64,000 nucleotides of DNA. It comes from Lentzea cavernae. Its GTDB lineage: Bacteria > Actinomycetota > Actinomycetes > Mycobacteriales > Pseudonocardiaceae. The notes under the pieces were generated by a model. That model was given only the letters and a program-made list of their open reading frames with translations, made no database searches and was not told where the DNA came from. The position numbers and the translations under genes are program-made. Shown here one piece after another: positions 1 through 8,615 of the stretch; the stretch's first letter is position 1, and every line of letters starts with the position of its first letter. The stretch spans positions 391,528 to 455,527 of the forward strand of contig NZ_BNAR01000003.1 in the NCBI RefSeq assembly GCF_014653695.1, written 5' to 3'.

Positions 1-1
1 C

Positions 2-190
2 CCACAGGACGACGTTGCCCGCCAGGAACGCGGTGTAGGCCGCCCGCACCAACGTCGGATGCTCGGCGACCGCCCGCAGCTGGTCGGGGAAGAAGAAGTG
101 GAACGGCGACCGCAACAGCGTGCCCACCAGCAACAGCACCGGCCCGGCGATCAGCGCCGAACCACCAACCCACCCGTTCGGAAACCTCAT
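2..190 (-). CDS. Membrane protein, N-terminal part only
   Basis: The reverse strand is open from an ATG at 190 to the left edge (63 codons, no stop), so only the start of the gene is in the window. The visible peptide has a hydrophobic stretch at about residues 10-26 (ALIAGPVLLLVGTLL) and a second hydrophobic segment near residues 50-63, as in an integral membrane protein. The family is not recognisable from this fragment. The next gene on the same strand (serine hydrolase, starting at 1201) ends 60 bases upstream, so the two could be co-transcribed. Confidence 0.55.
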   Translation of the reverse strand, partial: MRFPNGWVGGSALIAGPVLLLVGTLLRSPFHFFFPDQLRAVAEHPTLVRAAYTAFLAGNVVLW

Positions 191-250
191 GGTCGTTGAC
201 GCTGCCACTCTGGTTCCCGCCTGTGATCGGCCTGCGGTCCGACCCGGTCC

Positions 251-1201
251 TCAGCCCGTGGTCCGATCCAGCAGGTCGCTGAAGACCTCGCGCGCCAACG
301 GTTCGCTGTTCACGCTGTTGGTCAGCACGACCACCGCGAGTCCGGCATCCGGCACCACGCGGAGGAACGCCTTCTGTCCCTTCGAGACTCCGGTGTGCCC
401 GACCACCCCGTCGCGGTGGAGCATCCATCCGAGCCCCCACCCCACGACCCCGATCCCCAGGTCCGGAACGGACTCGACCTGCTTCTCCCGCAGCACCGCG
501 AGCTTCGGGTCGTCGAGGTGCAGGCGCACGAACGCCATCAGTTCACGCGCACCCATCGCGAAGTGCGACCCGCTGGGCGCCGTGCCGTAGGCGCCCGCCC
601 ACTTCCTCACCGGCAGACCGCTCTCGTCGTGCCCGATCGCGGCCCGGTGCAGGATCGCCTCGTCCGCGTCGGTGGCCACAGTCCGCAACCCCAGCGGCTC
701 CACCAGCCGTTCGCGCAACACGTCGTGGAACGGCTTGCCGCGCAGCACCTCCACCAGCCGTCCCAGCACCACGAACCCGCTGTTCGAGTACAGGAAGGCG
801 GTGCCTGGCGCCGCACCGGGCTCCTCCTCGCCCAGCGCGTCGACGAACCTCTCGATCGCGTCGCCGTTGCGTCCGGTTTCGAAGAAGTGGTTGCTGTCGA
901 TCCCACTCGTGTGCGTGAGGAGATGACGGGCGGTGACCAAGGCCGTGAATCCGGGCAGGTGGTGGCGAACCGGGCGGTCGAGGTCCAGCAGCCCGTCGTC
1001 CACCAGTTGCTGCACCAGCGTGGCCGTCCAGATCTTGGTGATGGAACCGATCTTGAACACCGAGTCGTCCGTGACCTCGACCCGCGTGTGCACGCTCAGC
1101 ACACCCGCGGTTTCGTTCCGCACCTCCCCGCTCTCCAGCACGGCCACCTGAGCACCCGGCACCTCGTACTTCGCGATCAGCTCGGCAAGCCTCGTCCCCA
1201 T
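251..1201 (-). CDS. Serine hydrolase, class C beta-lactamase-like
   Basis: A 316-residue protein of the beta-lactamase/D-alanyl-D-alanine carboxypeptidase/esterase fold. The catalytic motifs are in order: SITK (SxxK nucleophile) in the first quarter, YSNS (YxN) in the middle and GHTGVSKG (HxG type) near the C-terminus. No convincing signal peptide follows the chosen ATG, so it is probably cytoplasmic. The frame stays open upstream to 1315, but those residues are arginine-rich and unlike the family, so the internal ATG before GTRLAELIAKYEVPG was taken. Substrate is unknown; an esterase or peptide hydrolase role is as likely as beta-lactam turnover. It is divergent from the MFS gene. Confidence 0.85.
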   Translation of the reverse strand: MGTRLAELIAKYEVPGAQVAVLESGEVRNETAGVLSVHTRVEVTDDSVFKIGSITKIWTATLVQQLVDDGLLDLDRPVRHHLPGFTALVTARHLLTHTSGIDSNHFFETGRNGDAIERFVDALGEEEPGAAPGTAFLYSNSGFVVLGRLVEVLRGKPFHDVLRERLVEPLGLRTVATDADEAILHRAAIGHDESGLPVRKWAGAYGTAPSGSHFAMGARELMAFVRLHLDDPKLAVLREKQVESVPDLGIGVVGWGLGWMLHRDGVVGHTGVSKGQKAFLRVVPDAGLAVVVLTNSVNSEPLAREVFSDLLDRTTG

Positions 1202-1393
1202 CTTCGAGAACTTAGGGACCGCCGTGTCGATTCGCGGTCTGGCCGTTCGACGAACAGGTGTACGGACGAAAACCCGGATGAGACCGCGCCGGTGATGAGG
1301 AAGACTCGGGTGCACCGATGAGTTCCTTCAACGCCGCAGGTCTTCTCCGGTGTCGCGAAGAACCTGATGCCAGCAACCGAGTGAGGGCCTGAC

Positions 1394-2839
1394 ATGCCTG
1401 CAGCGATCCAAGACCGGCCGACCGCACAAGCGGGCAAGACACCACTGGTCGTGCGCCTGCTGGTGCTGGCCACGTTCGTCGTCATCCTCAACGAGACGCT
1501 CATGATCAACGCGATCCCGCGCCTCATGGAGTCGATGCACGTCACCGAACAGGCCGCCCAATGGGTGTCCACCGCGTTCATGCTCACCATGGCCGCCGTC
1601 ATCCCCGTCACCGGCTGGTTCCTGCAGCGCGTCACCACCCGCCAGGGCTACGCGATCGCCATGGGCGTCTTCATCGCCGGCACCGCCCTCTCCGCGGCCG
1701 CACCGACGTTCACGATCCTGCTGCTGGGCCGCATCGTGCAGGCAGCAGGCACCGCCGTGATGATGCCGCTGCTGATGACCACCCTCATGACCGTCGTCCC
1801 CGAACAGGACCGAGGCCGCGTCATGGGCAACGTGACGCTGGCGATCTCAGTAGCCCCCGCGATGGGCCCCGCCATCTCCGGCCTGATCCTCCAACTCGGC
1901 TCGTGGCGCCTCCTCTTCGTCGCCGTCCTCCCCGTTGCCGGCGCCGTCACCTACTTCGGCCTGCGCCAGCTCGACAACATCGGCGAACCCCAGGTCAGCA
2001 CCCTCGACTGGGCTTCGGCGGCCATGGCCACCCTCGGCTTCGGCGGCCTGGTCTACGGCCTGAGCCTCTTCGGCGAGGGCGCCGCCCACCTCGGCCCGAG
2101 CATCGGCATCGTCGTCGCAGGCGCCGCCACCATCGCGTTCTTCGTGATCCGCCAGCTCAAACTGCAGCGCACCGGCGCCCCGCTGATGGACCTCCGCACC
2201 CTCAAGCACCGCACGTTCGCCCTGTCACTGGCCCTCATGTGCATCGCGTTCCTGGCGATGATGGGCTCGATGATCCTGCTGCCGCTCTACCTGCAGAACC
2301 TCCGAGGCCTCACCCCGTTGCAGACGGGCCTGCTCCTCATGCCGGGCGGCCTGGCCATGGGCGTCCTCGGTCCCACGGTCGGCAGGATCTACGACCGCCT
2401 CGGCAGCCGCCCGCTGGTCCTCCCGGGCTCCATCGGCATCGTGCTCTCCCTGGCGGGCTTCACCCAGATCTCGACCACCATGCCGTACTGGCAGGTGCTG
2501 GCCCTCCACGCACTGCTGATGGTCAGCCTGGCAGCAACGTTCACCCCGATCTTCACCCTCGGCATGGGCGCCCTCCCGCCGAACATGTACCCGCACGGCA
2601 GCTCGATCCTCGGCACCCTCCAGCAGGTCGCGGCAGCCGTCGGAACCGCCCTGGTCGTCACCGTCATGTCCGCCCGCACCACCTCCCTGGTGGCCGACGG
2701 CACCGCAACCGCCGCAGCCCAGCTGAGCGGCATGAAGCTGGCCTTCGTGATCGCCACCGTCCTGGCCGCGGGCACCATCGTCGTGGCGGCCCTGCTGCCG
2801 AACCGCACCACCACGTCCGGCGAGGTCATGGCCCACTGA
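1394..2839 (+). CDS. MFS multidrug exporter (DHA2, EmrB/QacA-like)
   Basis: A 481-residue integral membrane protein, the usual size for drug:H+ antiporters of the DHA2 type. It opens with a short hydrophilic N-terminus followed by dense hydrophobic helices; the GRIVQAAGTAVMMPL stretch fits the antiporter motif C region and LGSWRLLFVAVLPV is a typical DHA2 segment. It probably exports small hydrophobic compounds in exchange for protons. The DHFR-like reductase starts 89 bases downstream on the same strand and may be co-transcribed. The substrate cannot be told from sequence. Confidence 0.9.
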   Translation: MPAAIQDRPTAQAGKTPLVVRLLVLATFVVILNETLMINAIPRLMESMHVTEQAAQWVSTAFMLTMAAVIPVTGWFLQRVTTRQGYAIAMGVFIAGTALSAAAPTFTILLLGRIVQAAGTAVMMPLLMTTLMTVVPEQDRGRVMGNVTLAISVAPAMGPAISGLILQLGSWRLLFVAVLPVAGAVTYFGLRQLDNIGEPQVSTLDWASAAMATLGFGGLVYGLSLFGEGAAHLGPSIGIVVAGAATIAFFVIRQLKLQRTGAPLMDLRTLKHRTFALSLALMCIAFLAMMGSMILLPLYLQNLRGLTPLQTGLLLMPGGLAMGVLGPTVGRIYDRLGSRPLVLPGSIGIVLSLAGFTQISTTMPYWQVLALHALLMVSLAATFTPIFTLGMGALPPNMYPHGSSILGTLQQVAAAVGTALVVTVMSARTTSLVADGTATAAAQLSGMKLAFVIATVLAAGTIVVAALLPNRTTTSGEVMAH

Positions 2840-2928
2840 ACTACTCGCTTCGGGCTGCGTTCCACCGATGAGTTCTCAGGGCCGCGCCGGTCTGCACGCC
2901 GAAGACCAACTCACGGAAGGCTGCCGCC

Positions 2929-3492
2929 ATGCGCAAACTCTTCTTCGGCATGAACGTGTCCCTGGACGGCTACATCGCCGCACCCGGCGACAACATCGAC
3001 TGGGGCGTGCAAAGCGACGAGCTGTTCCAGCAGTGGACCGAGCTGGAACAGGAAACCACCCTGTCGCTCTACGGCCGCAAGCTGTGGGAATCGATGAGCT
3101 CCTACTGGCCGACCGGCGACCAGCAACCGAACGCCACCCCGGCACACGTCGAGTTCGCCAGGAACTGGCGCGACACCCCCAAAGTGGTGTTCTCCTCCAC
3201 CATCGACAAGGTCGACTGGAACACCCGCCTGGTCACCGGCGACGCGATCGCCGAGATCACCCGGCTCCGAGCCGAGGACGGCGGCCTGGTGAAGATCGGC
3301 GGCGCGACCCTCGCCGGGGCGGCCATGCGGGCCGGGTTGATCGACGAGTACGTCCTGGTGACCCACCCGGTCCTGGTGGGCAGTGGCAAGCCCTTCTTCA
3401 CGGCGTTGGACAGCTGGGTGAACCTGAATCTGGTGGAGACGCGGACCTTTCCCGGCGGGGTGTTGCTGACCAGGTACGAGACGAGGCGCTGA
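2929..3492 (+). CDS. Dihydrofolate reductase family protein (RibD C-terminal-like)
   Basis: A 187-residue protein of the RibD-C/DHFR fold. It begins RKLFFGMNVSLDGYIAAP, the family signature with the SLDGYIA motif, and carries LYGRKLWESM and the late GGATLAG and LVTHPVLVGSGKPFF motifs of the NADPH-binding domain. Such proteins are stand-alone NADPH-dependent reductases, mostly of unknown substrate, and do not generally serve as folate DHFR. An A/G-rich stretch before the ATG can serve as ribosome site. It is the last gene before the left attachment site of the integrated element. Confidence 0.88.
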   Translation: MRKLFFGMNVSLDGYIAAPGDNIDWGVQSDELFQQWTELEQETTLSLYGRKLWESMSSYWPTGDQQPNATPAHVEFARNWRDTPKVVFSSTIDKVDWNTRLVTGDAIAEITRLRAEDGGLVKIGGATLAGAAMRAGLIDEYVLVTHPVLVGSGKPFFTALDSWVNLNLVETRTFPGGVLLTRYETRR

Positions 3493-3557
3493 GCGGTCGG
3501 GCCACGCGGGTCGAGAGGTCACGGAGTAAAGCGCGTCAAAGGAGTGTCAGCGATCTT

Positions 3558-3631
3558 CCAAAGCGAAACCCCCAGGCCTGTGACCTGGGGGTTTGGTGGG
3601 CCGCCAGGGACTCGAACCCTGAACCCGAAGA
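3558..3631. repeat. attL: displaced 3' part of tRNA-Lys plus its terminator
   Basis: This 74-bp stretch is identical base for base to 16088-16161. It holds the 3' half of the tRNA-Lys gene (minus strand), from the end of the anticodon loop to the encoded CCA, plus the GC-rich hairpin that follows. Identity stops at 3631, just before the anticodon loop, after which the sequence no longer matches a tRNA. It is the original chromosomal 3' end, cut off from its 5' half by insertion. Confidence 0.95.
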
Positions 3632-4220
3632 GTAAGAGCCTTCGCTTGGCGTTGTTCGTCGATCTTCCTCGACAGTGCTCACTACCTGCGTGGATGCGGT
3701 CATGATCTGAGCACTGTGGACAGTCGCATCTCGACGTTTGTCGTCGTTTTGTGAGAGTTAAGTGTGGGTTGATCTTGGTCTTCTGGACCCGCCCACACCC
3801 CTGCCGTCATCCCGACACTGAGCCTCGAACGCGGCCGGTGATGTTGGGTCAAGGTACTCGTTCCAGCCTTGACGCGCCGTCGCCGGCCGTTGTCATGCTT
3901 GCGGCGTCGGGGTGGCTCGGCCTGGTGCTCGTTGAGTGTTCCCGCGGCTTCGTCTGGTGCCTGATCGGTGGCAAGGCGGCGCAGCCGTCGCGGCAGTCGA
4001 GCGCCGTGCACAGCCGACCTGGGTGACTGTGCTGGCGCTCGTAGGGAGCTGAGGACGAATCAAGCTCGGATCGGGTGGGCCGTCAGGTGGCGCCTGATGT
4101 CCGGCGCGCAGCGCCGCCCGGCCGACCGGCGCAGCGGAGCGGATGCCGGGAGTGCCGGGATGGATGCTGGTGCAGCGCCAGACCGCACGCGCCGCCAGCG
4201 GCGGCGCCTTGATTCCGTAG
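3632..4220. other. Left end of the element, no convincing gene
   Basis: About 590 bases between attL and the end of the ABC-3C operon. Short open frames exist on both strands, but they are rich in Arg, Ser and Pro and show no domain or credible ribosome site. The region holds one copy of the 23-bp arm-type repeat (3746-3768), a 7-bp inverted repeat (3848-3854 and 3867-3873), and a very GC-rich stretch at 4080-4205 with several short repeats. Transfer or excision sites could lie here, but nothing in the sequence proves it. Confidence 0.5.
3746..3768 (+). repeat. Putative integrase arm-type site, left copy
   Basis: A 23-bp sequence (GTTTTGTGAGAGTTAAGTG then TGGG) that matches 16056-16078 at 21 of 23 positions in the same orientation. 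One copy lies inside each end of the element, 114 bases from attL and 9 bases from attR. Tyrosine integrases of this class usually bind arm sites near att through their N-terminal domain, so this is the best candidate; binding itself is inferred. Confidence 0.5.
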
Positions 4221-4251
4221 AGTGCAATTCGGCAAAGTAGAAAATTGCACT
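4221..4251 (-). terminator. Hairpin after the ABC-3C operon
   Basis: A 9-bp perfect inverted repeat (AGTGCAATT at 4221-4229, AATTGCACT at 4243-4251, 13-base loop) begins 11 bases beyond the stop codon of the ABC ATPase gene. Its position fits transcription termination of the operon. The stem is AT-rich for this genome and has no clear U-tract, so a regulatory role is also possible. Confidence 0.5.
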
Positions 4252-4261
4252 TCGCGCTAGC

Positions 4262-6214
4262 TCATTCGCCCTCAGCTATCCAGGCTTGAGGCACCAACGC
4301 TTCGCCGTCACGCCACTTCTCGACAATGGCGTCTTGAAACCAGTCGGCACTTCGAAGATCGGCGTGGTCAGTGACAATCGCTTGGAACTTGCCGTCTGAT
4401 GCCGTCGCCAGGCGGTGAAAGAGGACCAAGATACGCGAGAGTGCGGCTCTGTCCTCATCCTCAAGCTCGACATCTCCAGGGGTCTGGTCGGGCGGAAAGT
4501 AGACCTGAGATGGCTGATCCACAACTACCAGGCCCGGAACAGGGGAGGAATGCTCAATGAAATAGTAGTGAAGCGACAGCAAGGTCACTACATGATAGCC
4601 AAGCCAGTTTTCGCCGCTGCCGATCTCCTTCAGTTCGCGAGGGCCTGACTCTGTATCGACGATAACCGTCAGGTTTCGGTGATCCAAACGAACTGGAGAG
4701 TTGGCGTGTTCAAGACCGAGTTCGTTTGCGAGCTGTGTCATCGTGTTAGATATTCGTGACACCGCACTTTCAAGACGTTGAGCTGCGGCTTCCGGATCGA
4801 GTTCGGTCCGGAGTGTAAGCGCCCGATCTTCAAGTGTGCCGAGTAGATCCGACACGGCCATGTCTCCGACCGAGGTGGTTGCGCTTTCAAGATAAAGGCT
4901 GATTCGCCCACGAACGAGTGCCTTCTGTACAGCTCGGTCACGAGCCAAAAGCAAGCGCTCTTGGGTGCTGATGGCTTCGTCAATCTGCACTTGATTCAAC
5001 CTCAGCTGTTCGCTTACTGATCGACGCGTTTCTCGATTAGAAGCAAGTGCATTCTGAATGGCTGGAATATTCTCGCGTACGTCGCTGATCTGACTATCTA
5101 TTTCAGCCAGGTGTTCTTCCAGCTCCGCGACCGTCGTGACAGGCTGCGTTAGCTCTGATTCGCAGACCGGACAGGATTCTGCTGACTGGCGTTCGCCTCT
5201 GGTTATGCGGAGGAGGCCAATCGACTGCAGTCTAGCTCCTTGTTCCGCCGCCTCGCCATCAAAATCAGAATGAGCGCCTAGCAATCGCTGGAGGTTGTCT
5301 GCCTCTGCCCTGAGCTGCTGGCTCTGGTTCCGAAGTTCGGACCTGCGTGCAAATAGGGAATCCAACTCTTCGGATGCTATCTCATCGTCGATCAGGCGAC
5401 CTTCGCCGGACTCGACGGCCTGGCTCAAATAACGTATTGCCTGACCCTGGTCCAGAGTGGTCAGATCGACCTGATCAATCAGGTTCGCTTCCTGGGCCTC
5501 ACGTATGAGCGCTATCGTGCGGCCGGACACCAGACTGATTGACCTGGCTTCATTGATAGTACGTGAGAGGCTTCTGATCTCCCGCTCGATATCGCGCAAC
5601 GCGACGCGCTTTGGCAGGTAGTCCGGACTGACGGTGCGGAGGAAATATGGTAGAGAGTCTTTGATTGCTTGGTCGACGAACTTCTGGCCCTGAGAGTGAA
5701 ATAGAATCGAGGGGTTTGCGATCTCCTCCTGTGCCTGAAACACAAAATGCAGGCTGTGTCGGATGTTTACGGCGAACCGCTCGCGTGTGCCGCTACCGAC
5801 TTCCGTGATGTTCGCCTCGATGCCGACAAGTCGCGAGAGGAACGCGCGAGCTCCGCCCAAGTCCATATTGTCAGTCAAGTCCTCCAAAGACGGTGCGACC
5901 TGATCCTGAGAACGGAAGCTTGCATGCATCGTCGTGGTCGATTTTCTGCCGTCGCGTGGCAAACCGCGCGACGTGACCGCGACTCCTTGGTCAGTATGGA
6001 GCTCCAGGGCAACCCTGCTGACGTGCTTGCGAATAACGCCTGTTGGAATGTGGCAGCTTGTACTCGCAAGACAGTAGTCAATTATGTGAAGTACGGAACT
6101 CTTTCCGGTCTTGGACGCTCCCGTGATGACGTTAAGTGAGCCGAGCTTGAATGGAAGTTTTCGTACTTCACCCTTGTTGGAGTAGAGGTAGATCGCGCCA
6201 ATCTGAAAGGTCAT
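4262..6214 (-). CDS. ABC-3C system ATPase, Rad50-like, DUF3732
   Basis: A 650-residue SMC/Rad50-like ABC ATPase of the DUF3732 kind. The Walker A motif GASKTGKSS lies at residues 32-40. Long coiled-coil halves flank a CPVC zinc hook at residues 348-351. After the second coil come a signature-like segment (IGSGENWLGYH), a Walker B-like strand ending in VVVDQPSQVYFP, and IVTDHADL as the switch histidine region. It is the third gene of a three-gene operon and overlaps the middle component by 4 bases (6211-6214). In ABC-3C systems the ATPase is thought to sense invading DNA or its products and license the effector. GC is lower than in the flanks, a sign of transfer. Confidence 0.88.
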   Translation of the reverse strand: MTFQIGAIYLYSNKGEVRKLPFKLGSLNVITGASKTGKSSVLHIIDYCLASTSCHIPTGVIRKHVSRVALELHTDQGVAVTSRGLPRDGRKSTTTMHASFRSQDQVAPSLEDLTDNMDLGGARAFLSRLVGIEANITEVGSGTRERFAVNIRHSLHFVFQAQEEIANPSILFHSQGQKFVDQAIKDSLPYFLRTVSPDYLPKRVALRDIEREIRSLSRTINEARSISLVSGRTIALIREAQEANLIDQVDLTTLDQGQAIRYLSQAVESGEGRLIDDEIASEELDSLFARRSELRNQSQQLRAEADNLQRLLGAHSDFDGEAAEQGARLQSIGLLRITRGERQSAESCPVCESELTQPVTTVAELEEHLAEIDSQISDVRENIPAIQNALASNRETRRSVSEQLRLNQVQIDEAISTQERLLLARDRAVQKALVRGRISLYLESATTSVGDMAVSDLLGTLEDRALTLRTELDPEAAAQRLESAVSRISNTMTQLANELGLEHANSPVRLDHRNLTVIVDTESGPRELKEIGSGENWLGYHVVTLLSLHYYFIEHSSPVPGLVVVDQPSQVYFPPDQTPGDVELEDEDRAALSRILVLFHRLATASDGKFQAIVTDHADLRSADWFQDAIVEKWRDGEALVPQAWIAEGE

Positions 6215-6705
6215 GGCCGGACTCCCAAAAGCGCTGATACTGTCGACTCACTCCCGCTCAACGCGAACCACCGTCCGAGGTATAGCGCCGCTTTCTGGCA
6301 ATCCTGAACTTCCGAGGTTACGCCAGAAATCGTCTTCTTTGGTCCCTGGTCGGTTGGGTGCAGGCGCCCGTGGTGCAACGTGAAAATCCTATGGTTCAGG
6401 CCAAACATTAAGGCATTATTGAGGTACGGGAGAAGTGCTGTGCACGTAGGGGCGATAAGCGTGACTACCTTGGCATTATCGTTTGTCCAAGTGCCAAGCT
6501 TGCTGGCAACAGTCATCGTAAGTGCGGATCGCATGTCTATGCGCAACGACATAGATACGGCCACGTAAGCCAAAAGCGTCGACATGCCGACAGTGGTCCG
6601 CTCCCTCTCAAACCCCTCTGATGATCGGCGAAGCAAGAGAGAAAGGAACGCGGGATTATACAGCAGGTATTCTTCTCGGGGTGCGTCTCTGGAATGTCTA
6701 GGCAT
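6211..6705 (-). CDS. ABC-3C system middle component
   Basis: A 164-residue protein placed between the effector and the ATPase, overlapping the first by 8 bases and the second by 4. Near the N-terminus it has LLYNPAFLSLLL, the Y/F-NPA-F motif seen in ABC-3C middle components, followed by a mainly helical body. It has no enzyme motif. In the family it is taken to bridge the ATPase and the effector. Family assignment rests on the motif, size and gene position; the exact subclass is not certain. Confidence 0.75.
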   Translation of the reverse strand: MPRHSRDAPREEYLLYNPAFLSLLLRRSSEGFERERTTVGMSTLLAYVAVSMSLRIDMRSALTMTVASKLGTWTNDNAKVVTLIAPTCTALLPYLNNALMFGLNHRIFTLHHGRLHPTDQGPKKTISGVTSEVQDCQKAALYLGRWFALSGSESTVSALLGVRP

Positions 6706-7900
6706 CCTGGGCCGCCGGTTCCAGTAGCGTCATCAACTTAGCTACGAACTCAGGATGCCAGCCGACTCGACGGTCATCGGACAAAATCTGGTATGAGCCC
6801 CGAGTGACGAATGGCTCTGTGCAGTACTGCCTGATCGGAGCTGGATGCGCCTGTTCCACCCACGCATACACGCGCTTTGCGGCGGCAGTCTTCTCTTCTT
6901 CGGCAGCGTCGGGCGATATGTCGTCGGCGATCTGGTCAAAGACTATTTCCCATTCGTCGACCAATCGGCGCTCGAATTGCTCAATCTCGCCAGGAAATAT
7001 CAGACCGTGGCGAAGCCACTGCGACCTTTGTGCATAAGCGCGGAGATAGTCGCGCACCGCTGTTTGTATCCTCTTCGCGCTCACGTGTGCGATCGAGAGC
7101 TGGTGATAGAAGATTCGATCAGCAAACTTGTCTACATCAGGGCTGGTCTCAGATGCAATTCCAGAGTCTATGGGAAGATTGTCGGGGCGTAGCTGATCGC
7201 GAAGTTCGGTGGTGTAGGCATCGAGATCTGCTGCATGTATCCGAGTTTGCTTGTTTGACATGCATGCCAGGCACTGTTGAAACCACCAACCTTCGAGCCG
7301 CTGGATGAGGAACTCCAGGTGATGCTCTCGGGTTCCGATTCTGAAGAATTGTTTGATTCCCTCTAGTATGAGGTCGTTGTCTTGGCTATCAGGTACTACG
7401 TGAACAGATTGCAGAAGTTCTAGTTTCTGTTCGTCGCTCAACTCGTTGTAGGCCTGGATTCCCTTGCTGTTGTCCTTGCTTTTTGATTCGCTTGCTGCCA
7501 AGTCGAGCTTGGTTCGAGCTAGGACCGGATCCCTTTGCTCGTTGTCCTGAAGTAGGTAGCCTGCTGAATCTGCTTTGACCTCGGCCGTTGTGACAAGATA
7601 GAGGTCTGTTTCCGCTGGTACGATGCTGCCAGCGCGCAGCCCTTCGCACCAAATTCGGAGTGTCTTCCAAAGGTCTGTGGCGTGATCGCTAAGTATCACG
7701 CCTTCTTTGCGTAGCTTGAGTTGCCGTAGCTCCCGCTTTTCATCGGCGACAATTTCAACGTCATCGCCGGCCTCGATAGCTACGGTCCAGTCAAGCCCGC
7801 TAGCGAAGATCCGTTCGAGGGACCTAAACAGTGAGTATCGAAATTGGTATGCGTACCCTAATGCTGAGGCACTTGCTTCGAATTTCGACTCACCGTTCAT
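6698..7900 (-). CDS. ABC-3C effector component, PD-(D/E)xK nuclease-like N-terminus
   Basis: A 400-residue protein, first gene of the ABC-3C operon. Residues 12-30 read SALGYAYQFRYSLFRSLER, as at the start of Cap4/DUF4297-like nucleases. They are followed by VAIEAGDDVEI and LRQLKLR, which place E43, D46/D47 and Q60-L-K62 in the E/D-QxK pattern of a restriction-endonuclease fold. The remaining ~320 residues are helical and fit the ABC-3C C-terminal domain that couples the effector to its partners. The ATG at 7900 was chosen because AGAGG lies 5 bases upstream; an in-frame ATG at 7930 has no such site. Probable role: DNA cleavage during phage or plasmid invasion. This is inferred. Confidence 0.75.
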   Translation of the reverse strand: MNGESKFEASASALGYAYQFRYSLFRSLERIFASGLDWTVAIEAGDDVEIVADEKRELRQLKLRKEGVILSDHATDLWKTLRIWCEGLRAGSIVPAETDLYLVTTAEVKADSAGYLLQDNEQRDPVLARTKLDLAASESKSKDNSKGIQAYNELSDEQKLELLQSVHVVPDSQDNDLILEGIKQFFRIGTREHHLEFLIQRLEGWWFQQCLACMSNKQTRIHAADLDAYTTELRDQLRPDNLPIDSGIASETSPDVDKFADRIFYHQLSIAHVSAKRIQTAVRDYLRAYAQRSQWLRHGLIFPGEIEQFERRLVDEWEIVFDQIADDISPDAAEEEKTAAAKRVYAWVEQAHPAPIRQYCTEPFVTRGSYQILSDDRRVGWHPEFVAKLMTLLEPAAQDA

Positions 7901-8051
7901 TTTGGCCTCTTTTCGGCTTCTCCTCGTCATGCATGTTACGTTCGGTCTTCGGTGTTGTCATTAACCCATCGGAGTACGGCTAGCGGATGTTACTGTCCCT
8001 AATCGGGCGTGTGGAGCGGATCTGTTGGTGCGTGCGCTGGGAGTGGGAGAC

Positions 8052-8615
8052 ATGGACGGTCTGGTGCCCTGGGCGACTGACCTGGCCAGAAGTTTGCTGT
8101 CCGAGCCATGTCCGTCTCGCTGGGAGCACGTGCGCGGCGCAGCCTCCCAGGCGACGTTGGCAGGCAAGTTGTTCACGCCTGTAGACGCTGATCTGCTTGT
8201 TGCATCGGCAGTCCTTCACGACATTGGTTACGCGCCAAGCCTTGCTTGCACTGGGTTCCACCCGCTGGACGGTGCCGTTTACCTGGAAGCCGCTGGTGCG
8301 CCTCCGCGTCTCTGCGCCCTGGTGGCGCACCACTCGTACGCATATCTGGAGGCAGAGCTTCGTGGAATGACTGCCTCACTTGCGCGGTGGACCGACGAGA
8401 TGACACCGGTTCGCGACGCTCTCTGGTGGGCTGACATGACAACCACGCCCAAAGGGCAAGCAACGAACGTTCTCGACCGCATCGAAGAGATTCAGAAGCG
8501 CTACGGCCCAGATAATCTAGTTGCGTTCTTCGTTCGGCAGGCGGCACCTGAGCTGATTGCTGCCGTGGAGCGAACCGAGGCGCGGTTTCGTACCGCAAGC
8601 ATAGATGTTAGGTGA
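8052..8615 (+). CDS. HD-domain hydrolase
   Basis: A 187-residue protein with an HD signature: H56-D57 in LHDIGYAP, upstream conserved histidine in the SRWEHVRG region, and a later HHS at LVAHHSYAY, a set that can bind a divalent metal for phosphohydrolysis. HD proteins of this size recur in actinomycete integrative elements, usually near the Nudix gene, but their substrate is unknown. The ATG at 8052 is preferred because GGGAG sits 8 bases upstream; TTG and GTG codons at 8025-8043 are alternatives. The gene converges on the Nudix gene with an 8-base overlap. Confidence 0.75.
   Translation: MDGLVPWATDLARSLLSEPCPSRWEHVRGAASQATLAGKLFTPVDADLLVASAVLHDIGYAPSLACTGFHPLDGAVYLEAAGAPPRLCALVAHHSYAYLEAELRGMTASLARWTDEMTPVRDALWWADMTTTPKGQATNVLDRIEEIQKRYGPDNLVAFFVRQAAPELIAAVERTEARFRTASIDVR

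Noticed and set aside
251-1201. Beta-lactam resistance gene
   Set aside because: The fold is shared by esterases and peptidases; the motifs do not prove beta-lactamase activity.
3558-3631. Second tRNA-Lys gene
   Set aside because: Only the 3' half is present; sequence beyond 3631 does not form an anticodon loop or 5' half.
3700-4240. Short open frames at the left end of the element
   Set aside because: Arg/Ser/Pro-rich with overlapping frames on both strands, no family resemblance and no good ribosome site.
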